A stretch of 64,000 nt of DNA from Oscillatoriales cyanobacterium RM2_1_1 (GCA_012033335.1 JAAURB010000002.1:62001-126000); one strand, 5' to 3'; positions 1 through 10,215 are shown, counted from the first letter of the stretch. A program made the numbers and translations. Notes: generated from the sequence alone by a model not told the origin.

Positions 1-147
1 TACCCATTCTCGGCTGCCATCCATAGACAAATTGTCAGCAACAATCACCTCAACATGAGAATAATTGAGCTTTTGAATAGATTCTAAGGTTTTCGGTAGA
101 ACGGCTCTACCGTTATAATTAATAATCCCAATCGTAACCTTTTCCAT
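1..147 (-). CDS. Family-2 glycosyltransferase, N-terminal fragment
   Basis: Only the first 49 codons lie in the window; the gene runs off the left edge. The translation starts MEKVTIGIINYNGR and continues through LPKTLESIQKL to VIVADNLSMDGS. This is the nucleotide-sugar-binding start of a GT-A fold family-2 glycosyltransferase (beta-strand, N-Y-N-G, then V-x-x-D-N-x-S). Such enzymes add sugars to surface glycans in the cytoplasm or at the inner membrane. It points the same way as the polysaccharide deacetylase, acyltransferase and epimerase to its right, but a 613-base gap separates it from them, so it probably has its own promoter. The substrate cannot be inferred. Confidence 0.85.
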   Translation of the reverse strand, partial: MEKVTIGIINYNGRAVLPKTLESIQKLNYSHVEVIVADNLSMDGSREWV

Positions 148-760
148 AATTGTTATCTGAAGCACAAATTTGTTTAATCAAAATCTGTATGCTAAAATTA
201 AAAGTTGATGCTAGAATTAATCTATATATAGGCGAAACTTGTCTACAATGTTTCCCGATAAAGTCTCAGCGTACTATTTCCCTGATGATTTCTTGAAAAA
301 GTCTTAAAGGATTTACCCAAATAGTCTAAGCCCCTATAAAGAGAAGCCCCAAGCATTTGAGCCATGTATTAACTAGATCTAAAAGTTTAGATTAAATAGA
401 TCATAGATCAAAACTTTCTTATGTCAGTCCCAAGCGTTATTGTTCTATCGGAATCTGACTGAAATCATTAATGAAGCAGGCAATATGACACGACAAGGTA
501 TAATCCCCAATTTGATATCCAATTACAATCAGAACTTTAGGTTTCAAAAAAGTAATGGCATCAATTGCGATATAAAACGATTGAAGGTTTATGTCAGATT
601 GACCCGGATGCTATTATTCACTCTTAATTAAGGTTCTATATCTTTAAGATCCGTCTTTGAACTTAGTTAATAAAATCTTTACGTTGTCAGGTTTAAACCT
701 GGAGAAAACAAGGATTTGAATATCAAGCTACGGATCAATAGGTTTCCTCAATCAATCCCT
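148..760. other. Intergenic region, no gene supported
   Basis: This AT-rich stretch lies between the 3' end of the deacetylase gene and the start of the glycosyltransferase, both on the minus strand. It should hold the promoter of the glycosyltransferase. A 63-codon TTG-initiated frame on the plus strand lacks a ribosome binding site and protein-like composition. I see no RNA gene or clear terminator. Confidence 0.6.
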
Positions 761-1894
761 TTAGTAAATTTCTACAGTCGTCGCTCGGCGGCGTAGCTTA
801 GCCTGGAAAATACTGAACAGCGACTTTCGCCCCTCTCCCGGGAGTCGCAGCAAATAGTCATCCTTTAAGCGGGGAATGTAAAAAGGAGAATCCCCTACCC
901 GGTTAGTATTGCGATCGCCCAGACTCACCCAGAAGTTACTTTGATAGCCCACTTGCTGGCTCAGATCAATTGCCTCCAGACTACCAGCCCCCCAGGGATA
1001 GCAGAGATGCTCAATGGACTTTCCTAAACGATGGGATAACACTTCTTTGGATTGGGCCAGATCCTCTAGCATCTGTTGTTGTCTTTCTTGCTCGGTTTCA
1101 TACTGAGCTTGGGTCAGTGGCAGGGTTTGATGATATTGGGTCAATTCCCGCCGCCAGGTGCTCTTTTCAAAAAAGCTAACCCCTCCCTGGGCTTGAACCC
1201 AATCGGTGCAGGCGGCTTGAACCTCAGCATCGGCCAGATATCTCAAGTGACCCTCTAGCCGAGGCCCATACTGATAGATCGGTGTTCCCCATGGCAATTG
1301 GTTAGTGTAGGAACCGTTACTGCCGATCCAGGGGACATCCAACCCCAGAGTATCAGGCAGTTGAGGATTGAAGAAGTCCACCAGTTTGGCCGCCGTAAAA
1401 ATCCGCGCGTGGTATTGACTGTGGGACTCAATCTCAATCACGCCGCTGTGATCTAGCTCGATCAATTCTGGCCAGGACAGCCAACCCTTACTGGCGGTAG
1501 CGGTAGTTGGCTGCTCCTGAATATAATGGGGCACGACAAAGCCCACGGCATGAAGTCCGTACTGTTTTAGCAGGGGATAGGCAATGTCATACCAGCTCTT
1601 GTCCCCATCATCAAAGGTGAGCAGCACTGAAGGAGCCTCCAGGGACTTCTCTCCCCGGAGAAAAGCCATAAATGTAGCCAGATCCAGGGTGCGATAGCCG
1701 TTCCGCTTTAAGAACTCCAGTTGACTTTGAAAGGTCGAACGGTTAATCGTGTGAAACATGAACACAGGCACTTCCGCTTCCAGGGTGTCAAACCCTCCCC
1801 CGGTAACAAATCGAGGATACTGATGTTGAACAAACCGCTGCAACTCAATCGGAACTTCCTGGACTGCCTTAACCAGCTTTTGGATGATAGCCAT
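761..1894 (-). CDS. Polysaccharide deacetylase family protein (NodB/CE4)
   Basis: A 377-residue protein with NodB-homology features of carbohydrate esterase family 4. Metal-dependent members remove N- or O-acetyl groups from chitin-like or peptidoglycan-like polymers. Visible motifs are T-F-D-D-G-D at residues 93-98 (catalytic Asp and metal Asp), S-H-S-Q-Y-H at 157-162 (metal His pair) and C-Y-P-W-G near 298-302. No clear signal peptide is seen. The ATG at 1894 was chosen because the frame upstream is only a TTG-initiated extension into the acyltransferase. With this start it overlaps the end of that gene by 26 bases, which suggests translational coupling. Context suggests modification of an exported glycan. 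The exact substrate is unknown. Confidence 0.85.
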   Translation of the reverse strand: MAIIQKLVKAVQEVPIELQRFVQHQYPRFVTGGGFDTLEAEVPVFMFHTINRSTFQSQLEFLKRNGYRTLDLATFMAFLRGEKSLEAPSVLLTFDDGDKSWYDIAYPLLKQYGLHAVGFVVPHYIQEQPTTATASKGWLSWPELIELDHSGVIEIESHSQYHARIFTAAKLVDFFNPQLPDTLGLDVPWIGSNGSYTNQLPWGTPIYQYGPRLEGHLRYLADAEVQAACTDWVQAQGGVSFFEKSTWRRELTQYHQTLPLTQAQYETEQERQQQMLEDLAQSKEVLSHRLGKSIEHLCYPWGAGSLEAIDLSQQVGYQSNFWVSLGDRNTNRVGDSPFYIPRLKDDYLLRLPGEGRKSLFSIFQAKLRRRATTVEIY

Positions 1895-2677
1895 GAGAAG
1901 TTTCTTGAGTATTAGATTGGCGCGATCGCAGGATTTTTGCTGGAACCCCGACTGCAATACTATATTCTGGTAAGTCCCGGGTTACCACTGCTCCAGCCCC
2001 GACAATACAGCCCTGACCCACCGTAACGCCATCAAGTACTGTTGCTCCCGCCCCCAGCCAGACATCGTCTTTGATCACCACCGGGCCTTTGGTGTAAACC
2101 CCCTGATCCATCATCGGAATATCGAGGTGATCTGTGATGTAGCGCCCCCCACCGATATAGCAATTGGCTGCTATCAATACAGAGTGGCCAATTTCAATTC
2201 CAGAATTAGAAGTGATGACCACATTGCAGCCTAGATCAGTTTTAGGCCCGATCAGGACTGAGCCAGTTTTTCCCTGAATCACACAGTTTCTCGAGACAAT
2301 AACATGATCCCCGAGCTCAATGCCTAGGTCTCCTGCTCCACTGGCATCGAGGAGTACCCCATCATCAATCGCAACCCGATTCCCCAGACTGATTTTTTGG
2401 GGATGTCGTAGAACCAGGTTTTGCCCCAGGATCACCCCTGATCCGACCTGGTTGAATAACCGGGGATACAGGGATTTTCGCAAGACATAGCCCAAACTTC
2501 CCGGCAAGCCGCTACAAAGCAAGGTGGTCAATTCATACTGGAAAATGGCAGCCAGTCTGAAGTGCCTAAAACTTTATCCTGATAGCGCTTGAGGGGAGAA
2601 ACCTTAGCTTGAGTTAACTGTTCCGAGAGCGGAACCTTAGCAATTTTTTCGTCGTGGTTGCGATCGCCAGAGGCCAT
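1869..2677 (-). CDS. Left-handed beta-helix (hexapeptide) acyltransferase, frameshifted
   Basis: The bulk of the protein has the I/V-G-x-x hexapeptide repeats of a left-handed beta-helix O-acetyltransferase, for example IGLPTD-like turns near IGPKTD and VWLGAGATVLDGVTVG. The intact frame downstream has no ATG and continues upstream as LAAIFQYELTTLL, a typical family start. The true N-terminus (ATG at 2677, MASGDRNHDEKIAK...) lies in another frame and stops just past the ATG-derived Met-Asn near 2532. The frames join if one base is missing between about 2532 and 2576, near TTCAGACTGG. Adding one base gives 269 residues, a normal length. It sits between the epimerase and deacetylase genes of the glycan cluster and probably acetylates a sugar. 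Sequencing error is as likely as real inactivation. Confidence 0.8.
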
Positions 2678-2853
2678 TATAATTCCTGTAAATTTGAGAC
2701 TAATTAATTTTAAAGTTTGGATGAAATCCTCAGGGGTTGATTGGGCTGAAGCACCTGAATTACTCTTGTTACCCGGATTGAGTCGAGGGGATTAAGACCC
2801 GAAATTTTCTGGCAATGTATCTTCTGGCAAGATGTCTTCTGATAATAAGGGAG

Positions 2854-3911
2854 TTAGTTTTGGGTCGGTGTTGGACTGGTAACTGATTTTTCCAGGGAAA
2901 TCCAACCCTGATCAAGATACCATTGAGCCAATTCCTGCAATCCCTCCTGATCAGAATGGGCCGGAGAAAATCCCAATAAGTTCTGCATTTTAGCCGTACT
3001 AAACGATCGATCCTTCGTATAAAAAGCCAGGCGACGACGGTAGATGGGGGGCTCGATTCCCAAGGGGCGACAGATGAATTCTAAAACATCCCCCAGGGCA
3101 AAAATAGGGACTCTAGGAAACTGGAGAAACTTCGGGGTAACTCCATAGTAATCTCCCACTAAGTTCACCATTTGCTTGAAGGTCATGGCTGCCTCACTGC
3201 CGCAAATAAAGACTTCCCCCACCGCCTGAGGATGGATAGCTGTCAGAATAAAACAATCCGTCAAATCATCCACATGGACAAAATGCAATAAATTGCTGCC
3301 ATTCCCCAGGACTGGAACCCGTTTTTTGGCCACCCATCTATAAATTTTCAGCAGTCGTTTCTCCCCAGGGCCATAAATTCCAGCCGGACGGACAACGGTA
3401 ACCGGAAGCCCTGAGTGTTCCGCAAATTCCCGAATCCAGATCTCACCCTCTAGCTTGGTTTGCTGATACATGTCCCCCGGCTTCATGGGGGAGTTTTCAT
3501 CCCCCGGGGGATGCTCAATATGACCATGTACCCCAATGGTTGAGACATGGACAAATCGTCGGAAATCAGGCTGATTTAGGGCTGCTTTTGCCAGCAGTTG
3601 AGTACTTAAAACATGGACATTGTGATACCCGATATCGGGAGATTTGGCTTCCCGAAAAGGAGTCACCATGTGAAAAATATAGTTGACTTCAGCCATGGCT
3701 GCCTCGATCAAATCCTGATCAAAGACATCCCCTCGCAACCATTGAATCGGCAATCCTGCAAAGGATTCTAGGTCGGAGCTGGGGCGGCGATCGCCACCAC
3801 GTTCACTCCTTGATCTACTAGCTTTCGCACTAAAACCGAGCCAGTAAATCCCGTCGCCCCTGTCACCAAAGCCCGGGAACCCTGGGGTAGTTCATATCTC
3901 ATATCATTCAT
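2854..3911 (-). CDS. NAD(P)-dependent epimerase/3-beta-HSD-like protein, frameshifted
   Basis: This is an extended short-chain dehydrogenase. The N-terminus (ATG 3911 or 3902) contains the Rossmann nucleotide-binding loop V-T-G-A-T-G-F-T-G, but its frame ends soon after V-V-A-I-A at about 3778. The rest, from R-P-S-S-D-L-E onward, is in the next frame and carries the catalytic Y-Q-Q-T-K (YxxxK) motif and G-I-Y-G-P-G-E. Restoring one base just after the GCGATCGC octamer (about 3781-3791) gives 352 residues and a smooth family-like junction A-I-A-R-P-S-S. The protein likely oxidises or epimerises a sugar nucleotide or a sterol-like lipid. It lies upstream of the acyltransferase and deacetylase genes in the same direction. 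Confidence 0.82.
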
Positions 3912-3976
3912 ACCTTCACTCAATCTAAGATATTAATCTGAAAAGTTAATCTGGAGATTAGTCTGGAGAGACACTT

Positions 3977-4070
3977 TGCAGCGTTCCTCACACTGCTGGA
4001 GTAGGGGAGTTGGGTGCACCCCATCCCTAACGCCCCAACCCATGCCCCACGGGATTGAAAATCCCTGTAA
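3977..4070 (+). repeat. Dispersed short repeat, family 1, copy A
   Basis: The left end reads TTGCAGCGTTCCTCACACTG and the right end ACGGGATTGAAAATCCCTGT-AA. The same ends occur near 23199, 30921 and, reversed and partial, near 63107. Terminal TT(A/G)CAGCG and C(G/C)CTGTAA are inverted, as in miniature transposable elements. The middle is G/C-rich and variable. It lies in the gap between the fusion gene and the epimerase gene. Confidence 0.65.
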
Positions 4071-4125
4071 GCCGTTCACTGAAAGTCTAGTTTGAGTTGA
4101 GCATTTGAGTTGAGCATTGGAACCA

Positions 4126-5769
4126 TCAATCTTGGCCCCGATCAAACCGGGCAATCACAGGAGACCCCAACAATCGCGTCAGTCCAGTTGGTCTGATGGT
4201 TTGCTCCAACGCCGCCGATAATCCTGGGGATTTGAAGGCTCGATGCAACACCATTGGATAAAAGAACTGAGCCTGACGCTGGCCCAACCTATAGCCCAAA
4301 GCCTGGAATTGTTGCAAAATCTCTGCTTCCTGATAGCAAATAAATGGCCGGGTGTTTCCCTCCAATCCTTTCTTCACTTTGAACAAGTAGGGGGCGATCG
4401 CATTCACACTACGGGTCGTCGGATAGTCTACAATCACTGCCTTTTTTGCCACCCGTGTCAGTTCGGCCAGGAACGTTTGCCATTGGGTGACATGGGCGAG
4501 AAATCGATAGCTGATCACCACATCAAAAGCATCATCTGGATAGGGCAACTCCAGAACATTCCCAACTCGGAATTCACAGAGATTGGCATCCACAAAATTT
4601 TGGATACGATTCTGGCAACTCTCGTCACTCCCTAAAATTGTCACCGAATAGCCATGCTGAATTAAAGGCTCCAGGGTTTGACCATGACCTCCCCCCACAT
4701 CAAGCACTGTTGCTTTTGGATAGGGCTTTAATAATTTTAAGGTGGCCTGCTCTTGAACTTTTAGCAACCACAGTCCTGTCTCCCCAGAAAAACGACGGGC
4801 GTAGTCTTCAGAGGAGGTTTCAATATCAGCCGTTTCAGGAAATCCATTTTGAGCGTGAGATGAACTGGTCGAATCCTGGTTTGAATTCTGAGCTAGATCC
4901 GGTGGCATAGGAACTGTTGACGATTTGCTATTGGACTTTTGCGATCGCATAGCCATCTGATTCTGGACAAACCGGACTGGATTTTCCAGGGAACCATAGG
5001 GATGAACTTCAAGTTGAGGGATGAGCAAAAGTTGCTTGAGGCTGGATCCAGGGTATTGCGGATCAAACTCTCCCTGAATCCAGAACCCAAAACTCCCCGG
5101 TCGAGAGGCTTCAGCAGCAATTGGCAGGGGATCGGTTCCCGGCAAAACGGGCCGACCCTGGGCTGCAATCCGCTGAAAATGAGGTGGGTAAGGCCACAAC
5201 TTAGGGCGGCCACTATTGTCTCCCAAAAAGACTTGTGGAGAGCTAGGCTCATCCAATAGGGTCTCAATCAGTTTGCCCCGCTGACCAATCCATTTACCGA
5301 CTCCCCAAGGCAAAACCGGGATAGCGCCAGATTGTTCGATCTGTTCCAGGGTTTGATTCAGGGGTAAACCATCAGGAATTTGCTCAGGGGTAATTAAGGC
5401 CAGAACTTCCAGTCTCTCGGCGGTCACTAGCTGACGACCTGCTAGGAGGAAAATCCCATCACCAGAAGCATTTTGAGCCCAAAGTGATAGGGCTTCACCA
5501 GTGGCATGAAATGTCCAGCCCTGAAGGGTGCATCGATCCGCTGCGAAGTTTAGAAGCTGAGCAAAGTACTGGTTGGGAAGGCTTTCCGTCAAGCAGAGCA
5601 GCAATATCGGGTCAGCCCCAGCATTGCCAGCCGGTAGATTTTTCTGGAAATTGGCTAAGGCTGCATCCAAAAACTGATCCAGTTGAAAGCAGTCATAGAT
5701 ATGTACATGACTGTCCACCAGAATTACTGGAGTTGTTGATTTGGCTACAGCAGCAGAAGTTGTTGTCAT
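4126..5769 (-). CDS. Amidohydrolase-like domain fused to a SAM methyltransferase
   Basis: A protein of about 547 residues with two parts. The first 270 residues look like a metal-dependent TIM-barrel hydrolase (amidohydrolase/PHP-like). It begins V-D-S-H-V-H-I-Y-D near the start, with later L-P-W-G-V-G-K, L-G-D-N-S-G and L-P-G-T-D-P-L segments. A Ser/Asn/Gln-rich linker follows at about 275-325. The last 200 residues form a class I methyltransferase, with glycine-rich V-L-D-V-G-G-G-H-G and a post-II D-A-F-D-V-V-I-S-Y segment. The ATG at 5769 was chosen over an in-frame TTG five codons upstream. It heads the minus-strand glycan genes. Substrates are unknown. The fusion is read through without any suspicious indel. 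Confidence 0.75.
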   Translation of the reverse strand: MTTTSAAVAKSTTPVILVDSHVHIYDCFQLDQFLDAALANFQKNLPAGNAGADPILLLCLTESLPNQYFAQLLNFAADRCTLQGWTFHATGEALSLWAQNASGDGIFLLAGRQLVTAERLEVLALITPEQIPDGLPLNQTLEQIEQSGAIPVLPWGVGKWIGQRGKLIETLLDEPSSPQVFLGDNSGRPKLWPYPPHFQRIAAQGRPVLPGTDPLPIAAEASRPGSFGFWIQGEFDPQYPGSSLKQLLLIPQLEVHPYGSLENPVRFVQNQMAMRSQKSNSKSSTVPMPPDLAQNSNQDSTSSSHAQNGFPETADIETSSEDYARRFSGETGLWLLKVQEQATLKLLKPYPKATVLDVGGGHGQTLEPLIQHGYSVTILGSDESCQNRIQNFVDANLCEFRVGNVLELPYPDDAFDVVISYRFLAHVTQWQTFLAELTRVAKKAVIVDYPTTRSVNAIAPYLFKVKKGLEGNTRPFICYQEAEILQQFQALGYRLGQRQAQFFYPMVLHRAFKSPGLSAALEQTIRPTGLTRLLGSPVIARFDRGQD

Positions 5770-5846
5770 GATTACAATACCCAATCACGTGATCCAATCT
5801 TCAGGGGGTGTTTAAAACGGGTATCAATTGAGAAATTATTGAGAAA

Positions 5847-6386
5847 CTACTTAGAAAATCTAGACGATCTGGAGTGTTGCCAGACCTTCAGCCCGGCCAG
5901 AATCAGCAACCCATAACACAACTCCCAACTGATAAATACCAGATGACCTAAATCTAGCAGTCCCCGGGAGTGATGCACAGCAGGAAATAGGGACAGGGGC
6001 GATTTGAAGTAAGCCTCCGTCAAAGGCCATAACAATTGCATTCCCTGACCCCCCGCCGTCAACCAATCTAGCAACAGATGGGAACCGTAGAGTCCAAAGG
6101 TAAATAACAGCATTTGCTGGTAAGAGTACTTGAACTTTTGATAGGTCAACCCGGCTAAAGCCAGACTAAACCCCAGAGCAAAAATCAAGGTATGGGTCAG
6201 CCCCCGATGAAAATCCTGTCCTGTCAAGAGTTGCGGTAAAAAGTCAAAGTCAGCGGCGATCGCCACAAATACTCCATAGTAACTCTGGATCGAAACGCTG
6301 CTTAAGGAAAGCGGTGAGCTTGAGGTTCGAGGCCACAATCGAGCCAGAACATAGCCAGAAACAGCATGGGCAATGGGTGAGGGCAT
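5847..6386 (-). CDS. YdjM-like membrane-bound metal-dependent hydrolase family protein
   Basis: A 179-residue hydrophobic protein that starts MPSPIAHAVSGYVLARLW. It has several membrane segments and the family signature of conserved polar residues: A-A-D-F-D-F-L-P near the middle, H-R-G-L-T-H, and L-D-W-L-T after G-S-H-L-L. These match the LexA-regulated YdjM family, annotated as putative inner-membrane metal-dependent hydrolases. The ATG at 6386 is used; the longer open frame upstream overlaps the true 3' end of glpD and is not family-like. It lies 71 bases downstream of glpD and could be co-transcribed. The biochemical role is unproven. Confidence 0.75.
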   Translation of the reverse strand: MPSPIAHAVSGYVLARLWPRTSSSPLSLSSVSIQSYYGVFVAIAADFDFLPQLLTGQDFHRGLTHTLIFALGFSLALAGLTYQKFKYSYQQMLLFTFGLYGSHLLLDWLTAGGQGMQLLWPLTEAYFKSPLSLFPAVHHSRGLLDLGHLVFISWELCYGLLILAGLKVWQHSRSSRFSK

Positions 6387-6457
6387 TAGAGATTTCCTGA
6401 TAGTATTTTCTGATATTGTTTTCTGATTGTGTTCCCTGATTAGATGCTGATCGAGGC

Positions 6458-8136
6458 TTAGGTGGGTAAAGAGATTCTCGGAACCGGAACACCATAGCGC
6501 TGACAGATCGTTTGAATCTCCCGTTCCAGTCGGGCTGAGTCCCATCCCAGGGCTTGCCCCAGGGTTCGAGCGCAAACGTCTACAATCCTATCTCCAGGAT
6601 ACCCAGCACTGCCTAATTCAGTTCGCCGAAAATCACATCGCTCAAGGTTTGAGCCATTTCCTCTTTTACGGCATAGCTAACTTCCGCCTGGATAATTGCC
6701 AGACTGTCTGGTGGTGAATCAGTTTGTGATTCAGTCTCCTTGGCCGCCCCATTCAAATAGGACAAAACCTGGGGATAGGCAGAGCCGTAGTTGTAAACCA
6801 GACGTTGGGTGACTTCTGGGGAGAGACACTCCGTGGCGATCGCCCCCTGGAGAAATTCATTGAAGTCGGCAATCTGCCCCCCATAAACTGGAGTTTGAGC
6901 AGAAATGGAAGCAGGAGCCTTCTGACCCCAGGATCGGCAAACCCGATCCACTAGCTTTTGAGCCACATCCCGAGCGGTGGTGTACTTTACCCCAACCACA
7001 GACATCATCCCCGGATGACCATCCCTGGCATGGTCATAAATCTGATAGTGCTTGGTTAACTTGGGTTCTTCGGTCTGGTGTTCAACCCCATCACAGGGAA
7101 GCAGCCCACCATGTACCCAGGCCACTTGATCTCGAGTTAAATGGGCTCCAGGATAAGACTGGTTGATCTGAGCTAAAAATTCCTGAATCTGAGCTTCACT
7201 CAGGGCAAATTGATCGGGATTACCCGGATGTACTCCGTACCAGGTTCCGATGATGGATCGACCCCGCCATGGAGCTACAAACAGAAAACGACTGCCTGCT
7301 GCCCCGGAACTGGGTAAGCCCACGGCATAGTTTTCAAATAGGGGTCGGGTGGTCACCAGGTTCATGGCTTGGGACAGCAAGGGGGGCCCTGGGAAGGTGG
7401 ATTGCTTTAATAACCCCGTAACCTGGGCCAGCCAGGGGCCACTGGTATTAATCACCGTTCTGGCCCTTAAATCAAATTGTTGTCCATCCGATTGGTCTTC
7501 AGCCCGAACTCCGATGATGCGGCTCCCCTGATACAGCAAATCGGTCACTCTAACATAGTTGGCCAAACGAGCTCCCGCCTGACTGGCGGATCGCAGCAAT
7601 GCCAGAATCAGCCGCTCGGAGTTGTAAACCTGAGCATCATAAAAAATTGCCCCACCGGTTAAACCTTCGGAACGAACTCCAGGAAGCAACTGCTGACAGC
7701 GCTCCCGACTAACTACGTGACCCTGAGGAATATGCTTTTGAGGGTCGGCTAGACGGTTCCGGTCAAAGCTGATCGCGTCATTCAAGGCTAGAGCAACGGC
7801 CAAGGCTGCTTTTCCCTTCATACCATGGCCATAGGTTGGCACAATGACAGGCAAAGGATGGATCAAGTGAGGCGCGATTTGCATCAGAGTCCGGCGCTCA
7901 TGGATGGACTCGCGCATTCGTTTGAAGTCTGCATTTTGCAGATAGCGAAAGCCACCATGAATTGTTTTCAAACTATTGGCAGACGTAGCGCTGCCAAAAT
8001 CACCCTTTTCAACCAGGGCAACCGACAACCCTCTCAGGCTGGCCTCCCAGGCGACGAAAGCCCCATAGATTCCTCCTCCAATCACCAAGACATCGTAGGC
8101 TTGACGAGTTAGTGAGACTAGATTTCTTTCCATCAT
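6458..8136 (-). CDS. glpD: FAD-dependent glycerol-3-phosphate dehydrogenase, frameshifted near 3' end
   Basis: This is an aerobic glycerol-3-phosphate dehydrogenase, which oxidises glycerol-3-phosphate to dihydroxyacetone phosphate at the membrane. The N-terminus has the FAD loop V-I-G-G-G-I-Y-G, then V-E-K-G-D-F-G-S-A-T-S and K-T-I-H-G-G-F-R-Y-L. The frame stops early at 6613 after D-V-I-F-G-E-L-N. In the next frame the normal C-terminus continues as R-R-T-E-L-G-S-A-G-Y-P-G-D-R and ends at 6458. One T missing from the T-run at 6629-6632 (coding-strand TTTT) explains this and restores 559 residues. Starts at 8154, 8136 or 8133 are possible. It follows the GT4 gene by 44 bases. Confidence 0.88.
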
Positions 8137-8179
8137 CTCAATCAACCATCTCAATCAACTAGCTACTAAATTCTCTAAC

Positions 8180-9469
8180 CTACTTTGCTTGACACTGTTG
8201 AGGCAGTAATTCACTTTTCAGCCAACCATAAAGGTCTTTGATGGTATTACGAAAAGCACTATAGCTGTGCTTTTCGGCAACGAGCTGACGGCCTGCTAAA
8301 CCCAGCTCTTGACAGAGCAATTGATTCTGGGCCAACTGCACCATTCCCGCTGCAAAGCTAGTTGAATCAGACTTGGCCAATAGAGCGACCTGGTCAGTCA
8401 ACACCTGGGTATGGGTGAGTAAATCTGTAGCCAGTACGGCTTTTCCACTGTCTAAATAAGAATAGATCTTCATGGGTGTGTTCTTGCCCTTCGTTCGGGG
8501 AGACACCAGAATATCAGCCTGGGAAAGATACCCACTCAGATGGGTGGCAGGACGTTGACCCATGAAATGAACCCGATTACCAGCACCAAGCTGGGCTGCC
8601 TTCTGGCGATAGGTTTCAATCCCCTCAGCGTCACCTCCAATAATCACCAGATTGAGACTCTCGTCTTGCTGTAAGGCGATCGCAAAACCCTCAATCATCA
8701 AGTCAATTCCCTGATACCCCTCTAGGTTGCCAACATACATCAGCATCACCCCCGTAATTCCCAGATCAGCCCGAAGGTCTTCTTGAACTTCGATGCCTTC
8801 ATTCTCTGCCAACAAGGAAATATCAGGGAGAATCATGACCCGCTCAGGAGAATATTTGGCGATATCTTGGGCGATCGCATCGCAGACTGGAATGACCGCC
8901 TTGGCCCGTTTGACGGCTAATTTTTCAAACCAGTTTAAAGCAGGAGCCAAGGGAGATAACCAGGGAAGCTGTTCTACCATTTGCTGGGCAATGGAGGAAT
9001 CCATGTCATAGACGTAGGGAATATTCAGTAACAGCTTAAATAAGAGAGCAATAAAGACGGATTCTTCAATCCCTTGAATCACATCATATTGCTTCCGAGA
9101 AACAAGCTGAATCGCTTTGACCAGCATCAAAACATCATAGATCAGTTTTTTCCAGGAGAATCCAGGCTTAACATTTGAAACCAGCGGACATTTTAGAGTT
9201 CGGTAAATAGTGACATTAGGATATTGAACGTCTTGACCCTCGGGATAGGTCAACACATCAACCTGATACTGCTCTTCAGATAATGCCTTAAGAAAAATAC
9301 TGCTGTTGATGGGAGTGCCGCGATCCTGGTAGAAAGGATGGGGCGCTAAGAATAAAACTCTTAAACTATCTTCTCTCAGGGGCTTTGCATACCAACAAAG
9401 ATCTCTGGAGTGTTTGACCTGAGGGTCTACGTACGCTTCATTAAGCGAACCTTGGGCTTGCGATATCAT
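8180..9469 (-). CDS. Family-4 glycosyltransferase
   Basis: About 429 residues with a GT-B fold. The N-terminal domain begins L-R-V-L-F-L-A-P-H-P-F-Y and G-T-P-I. The C-terminal domain carries L-M-Y-V-G-N-L-E-G-Y-Q-G-I-D, the donor-binding segment of GT4 enzymes, then V-H-F-M-G-Q-R and S-P-R-T-K-G-K-N-T-P-M-K-I-Y-S-Y-L, where the usual E-x7-E region is altered. The ATG at 9469 has the Shine-Dalgarno-like AAGGGG upstream. The frame stays open for 74 more codons to 9691 but has no ribosome site there. It transfers a sugar from a nucleotide sugar, probably to a lipid or surface glycan. It is followed at 44 bases by glpD. Confidence 0.82.
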   Translation of the reverse strand: MISQAQGSLNEAYVDPQVKHSRDLCWYAKPLREDSLRVLFLAPHPFYQDRGTPINSSIFLKALSEEQYQVDVLTYPEGQDVQYPNVTIYRTLKCPLVSNVKPGFSWKKLIYDVLMLVKAIQLVSRKQYDVIQGIEESVFIALLFKLLLNIPYVYDMDSSIAQQMVEQLPWLSPLAPALNWFEKLAVKRAKAVIPVCDAIAQDIAKYSPERVMILPDISLLAENEGIEVQEDLRADLGITGVMLMYVGNLEGYQGIDLMIEGFAIALQQDESLNLVIIGGDAEGIETYRQKAAQLGAGNRVHFMGQRPATHLSGYLSQADILVSPRTKGKNTPMKIYSYLDSGKAVLATDLLTHTQVLTDQVALLAKSDSTSFAAGMVQLAQNQLLCQELGLAGRQLVAEKHSYSAFRNTIKDLYGWLKSELLPQQCQAK

Positions 9470-10215
9470 TGATTTCCCCTTATGAATCTCTAACCGTTTA
9501 TCTCCACTCCAAGAGGCAACTCTTTCGATTTCCCTGCTCTCAAATTCCTCTGTCAATTCTTCTACACCTAGAAAAAGAATTTGGAGTCCCTGACTTAATC
9601 TATCTAAATCGTATAATCTGCACTTGGCAAAAGTCAGGGTATTTTTGTAAAACCTTACTGAAAATTGACGTGGATTCTGTAAAGATTCCATAAAGGGTAT
9701 GGCTTACGAGGTTGAAGGAGTAAGAGCAGCGTTGGAAACAAACAGTCTTGATATAAACCCTATCTCCTCAGCAGGTGATGCAGAGGAAACCAACTAACCC
9801 TCAATACTGAAAGAATATACTTGGACGATATGCTTGGACAATAGTTGGCCGTTGAAGCAGAAACAGTATAAATAGGCAATTTGGTATAAAAATGGTTCAA
9901 ACTTATCTAAAACAGCACTTTGCAATATTCGTCCTGATTCAGCCAAAGTTTCTTCCAAATAGCAATATCAGCATAAACCCCAAAAAATGTTTTAGTGGTC
10001 TAGCTTTATACAAGCTTAACAGAGCTTAACGAACTAGTTCTACTTTTTTGGCTTGAAACAACTGACTCATCAATAGAAAGAAATTTCACGGTTCAGATTT
10101 TTGTTGATATTTGTAGCTACAGTCACAGCAATAGTTACAGCAGTTAGAATGGGAATTCTCATAGGGCTACGACATCTCTACAAAAGCCTCCAAGCCATGA
10201 ACGGTCTGGAGCGAT
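9470..10215. other. Intergenic region, no gene supported
   Basis: This lies between the 3' end of the NTPase-WD40 gene and the chosen start of the GT4 gene. The part 9470-9691 stays open in the GT4 frame and may be its 5' leader or an N-terminal extension. The remainder has no coding frame with a ribosome site and no tRNA-like fold that I could see. Confidence 0.5.

Noticed and set aside
440-631. 63-codon plus-strand frame
   Set aside because: TTG start, no ribosome site, AT-driven composition and no recognisable pattern.
3933-4154. 73-codon minus-strand frame
   Set aside because: It runs through the family-1 repeat and the end of the fusion gene; the apparent peptide is a translation of the repeat.
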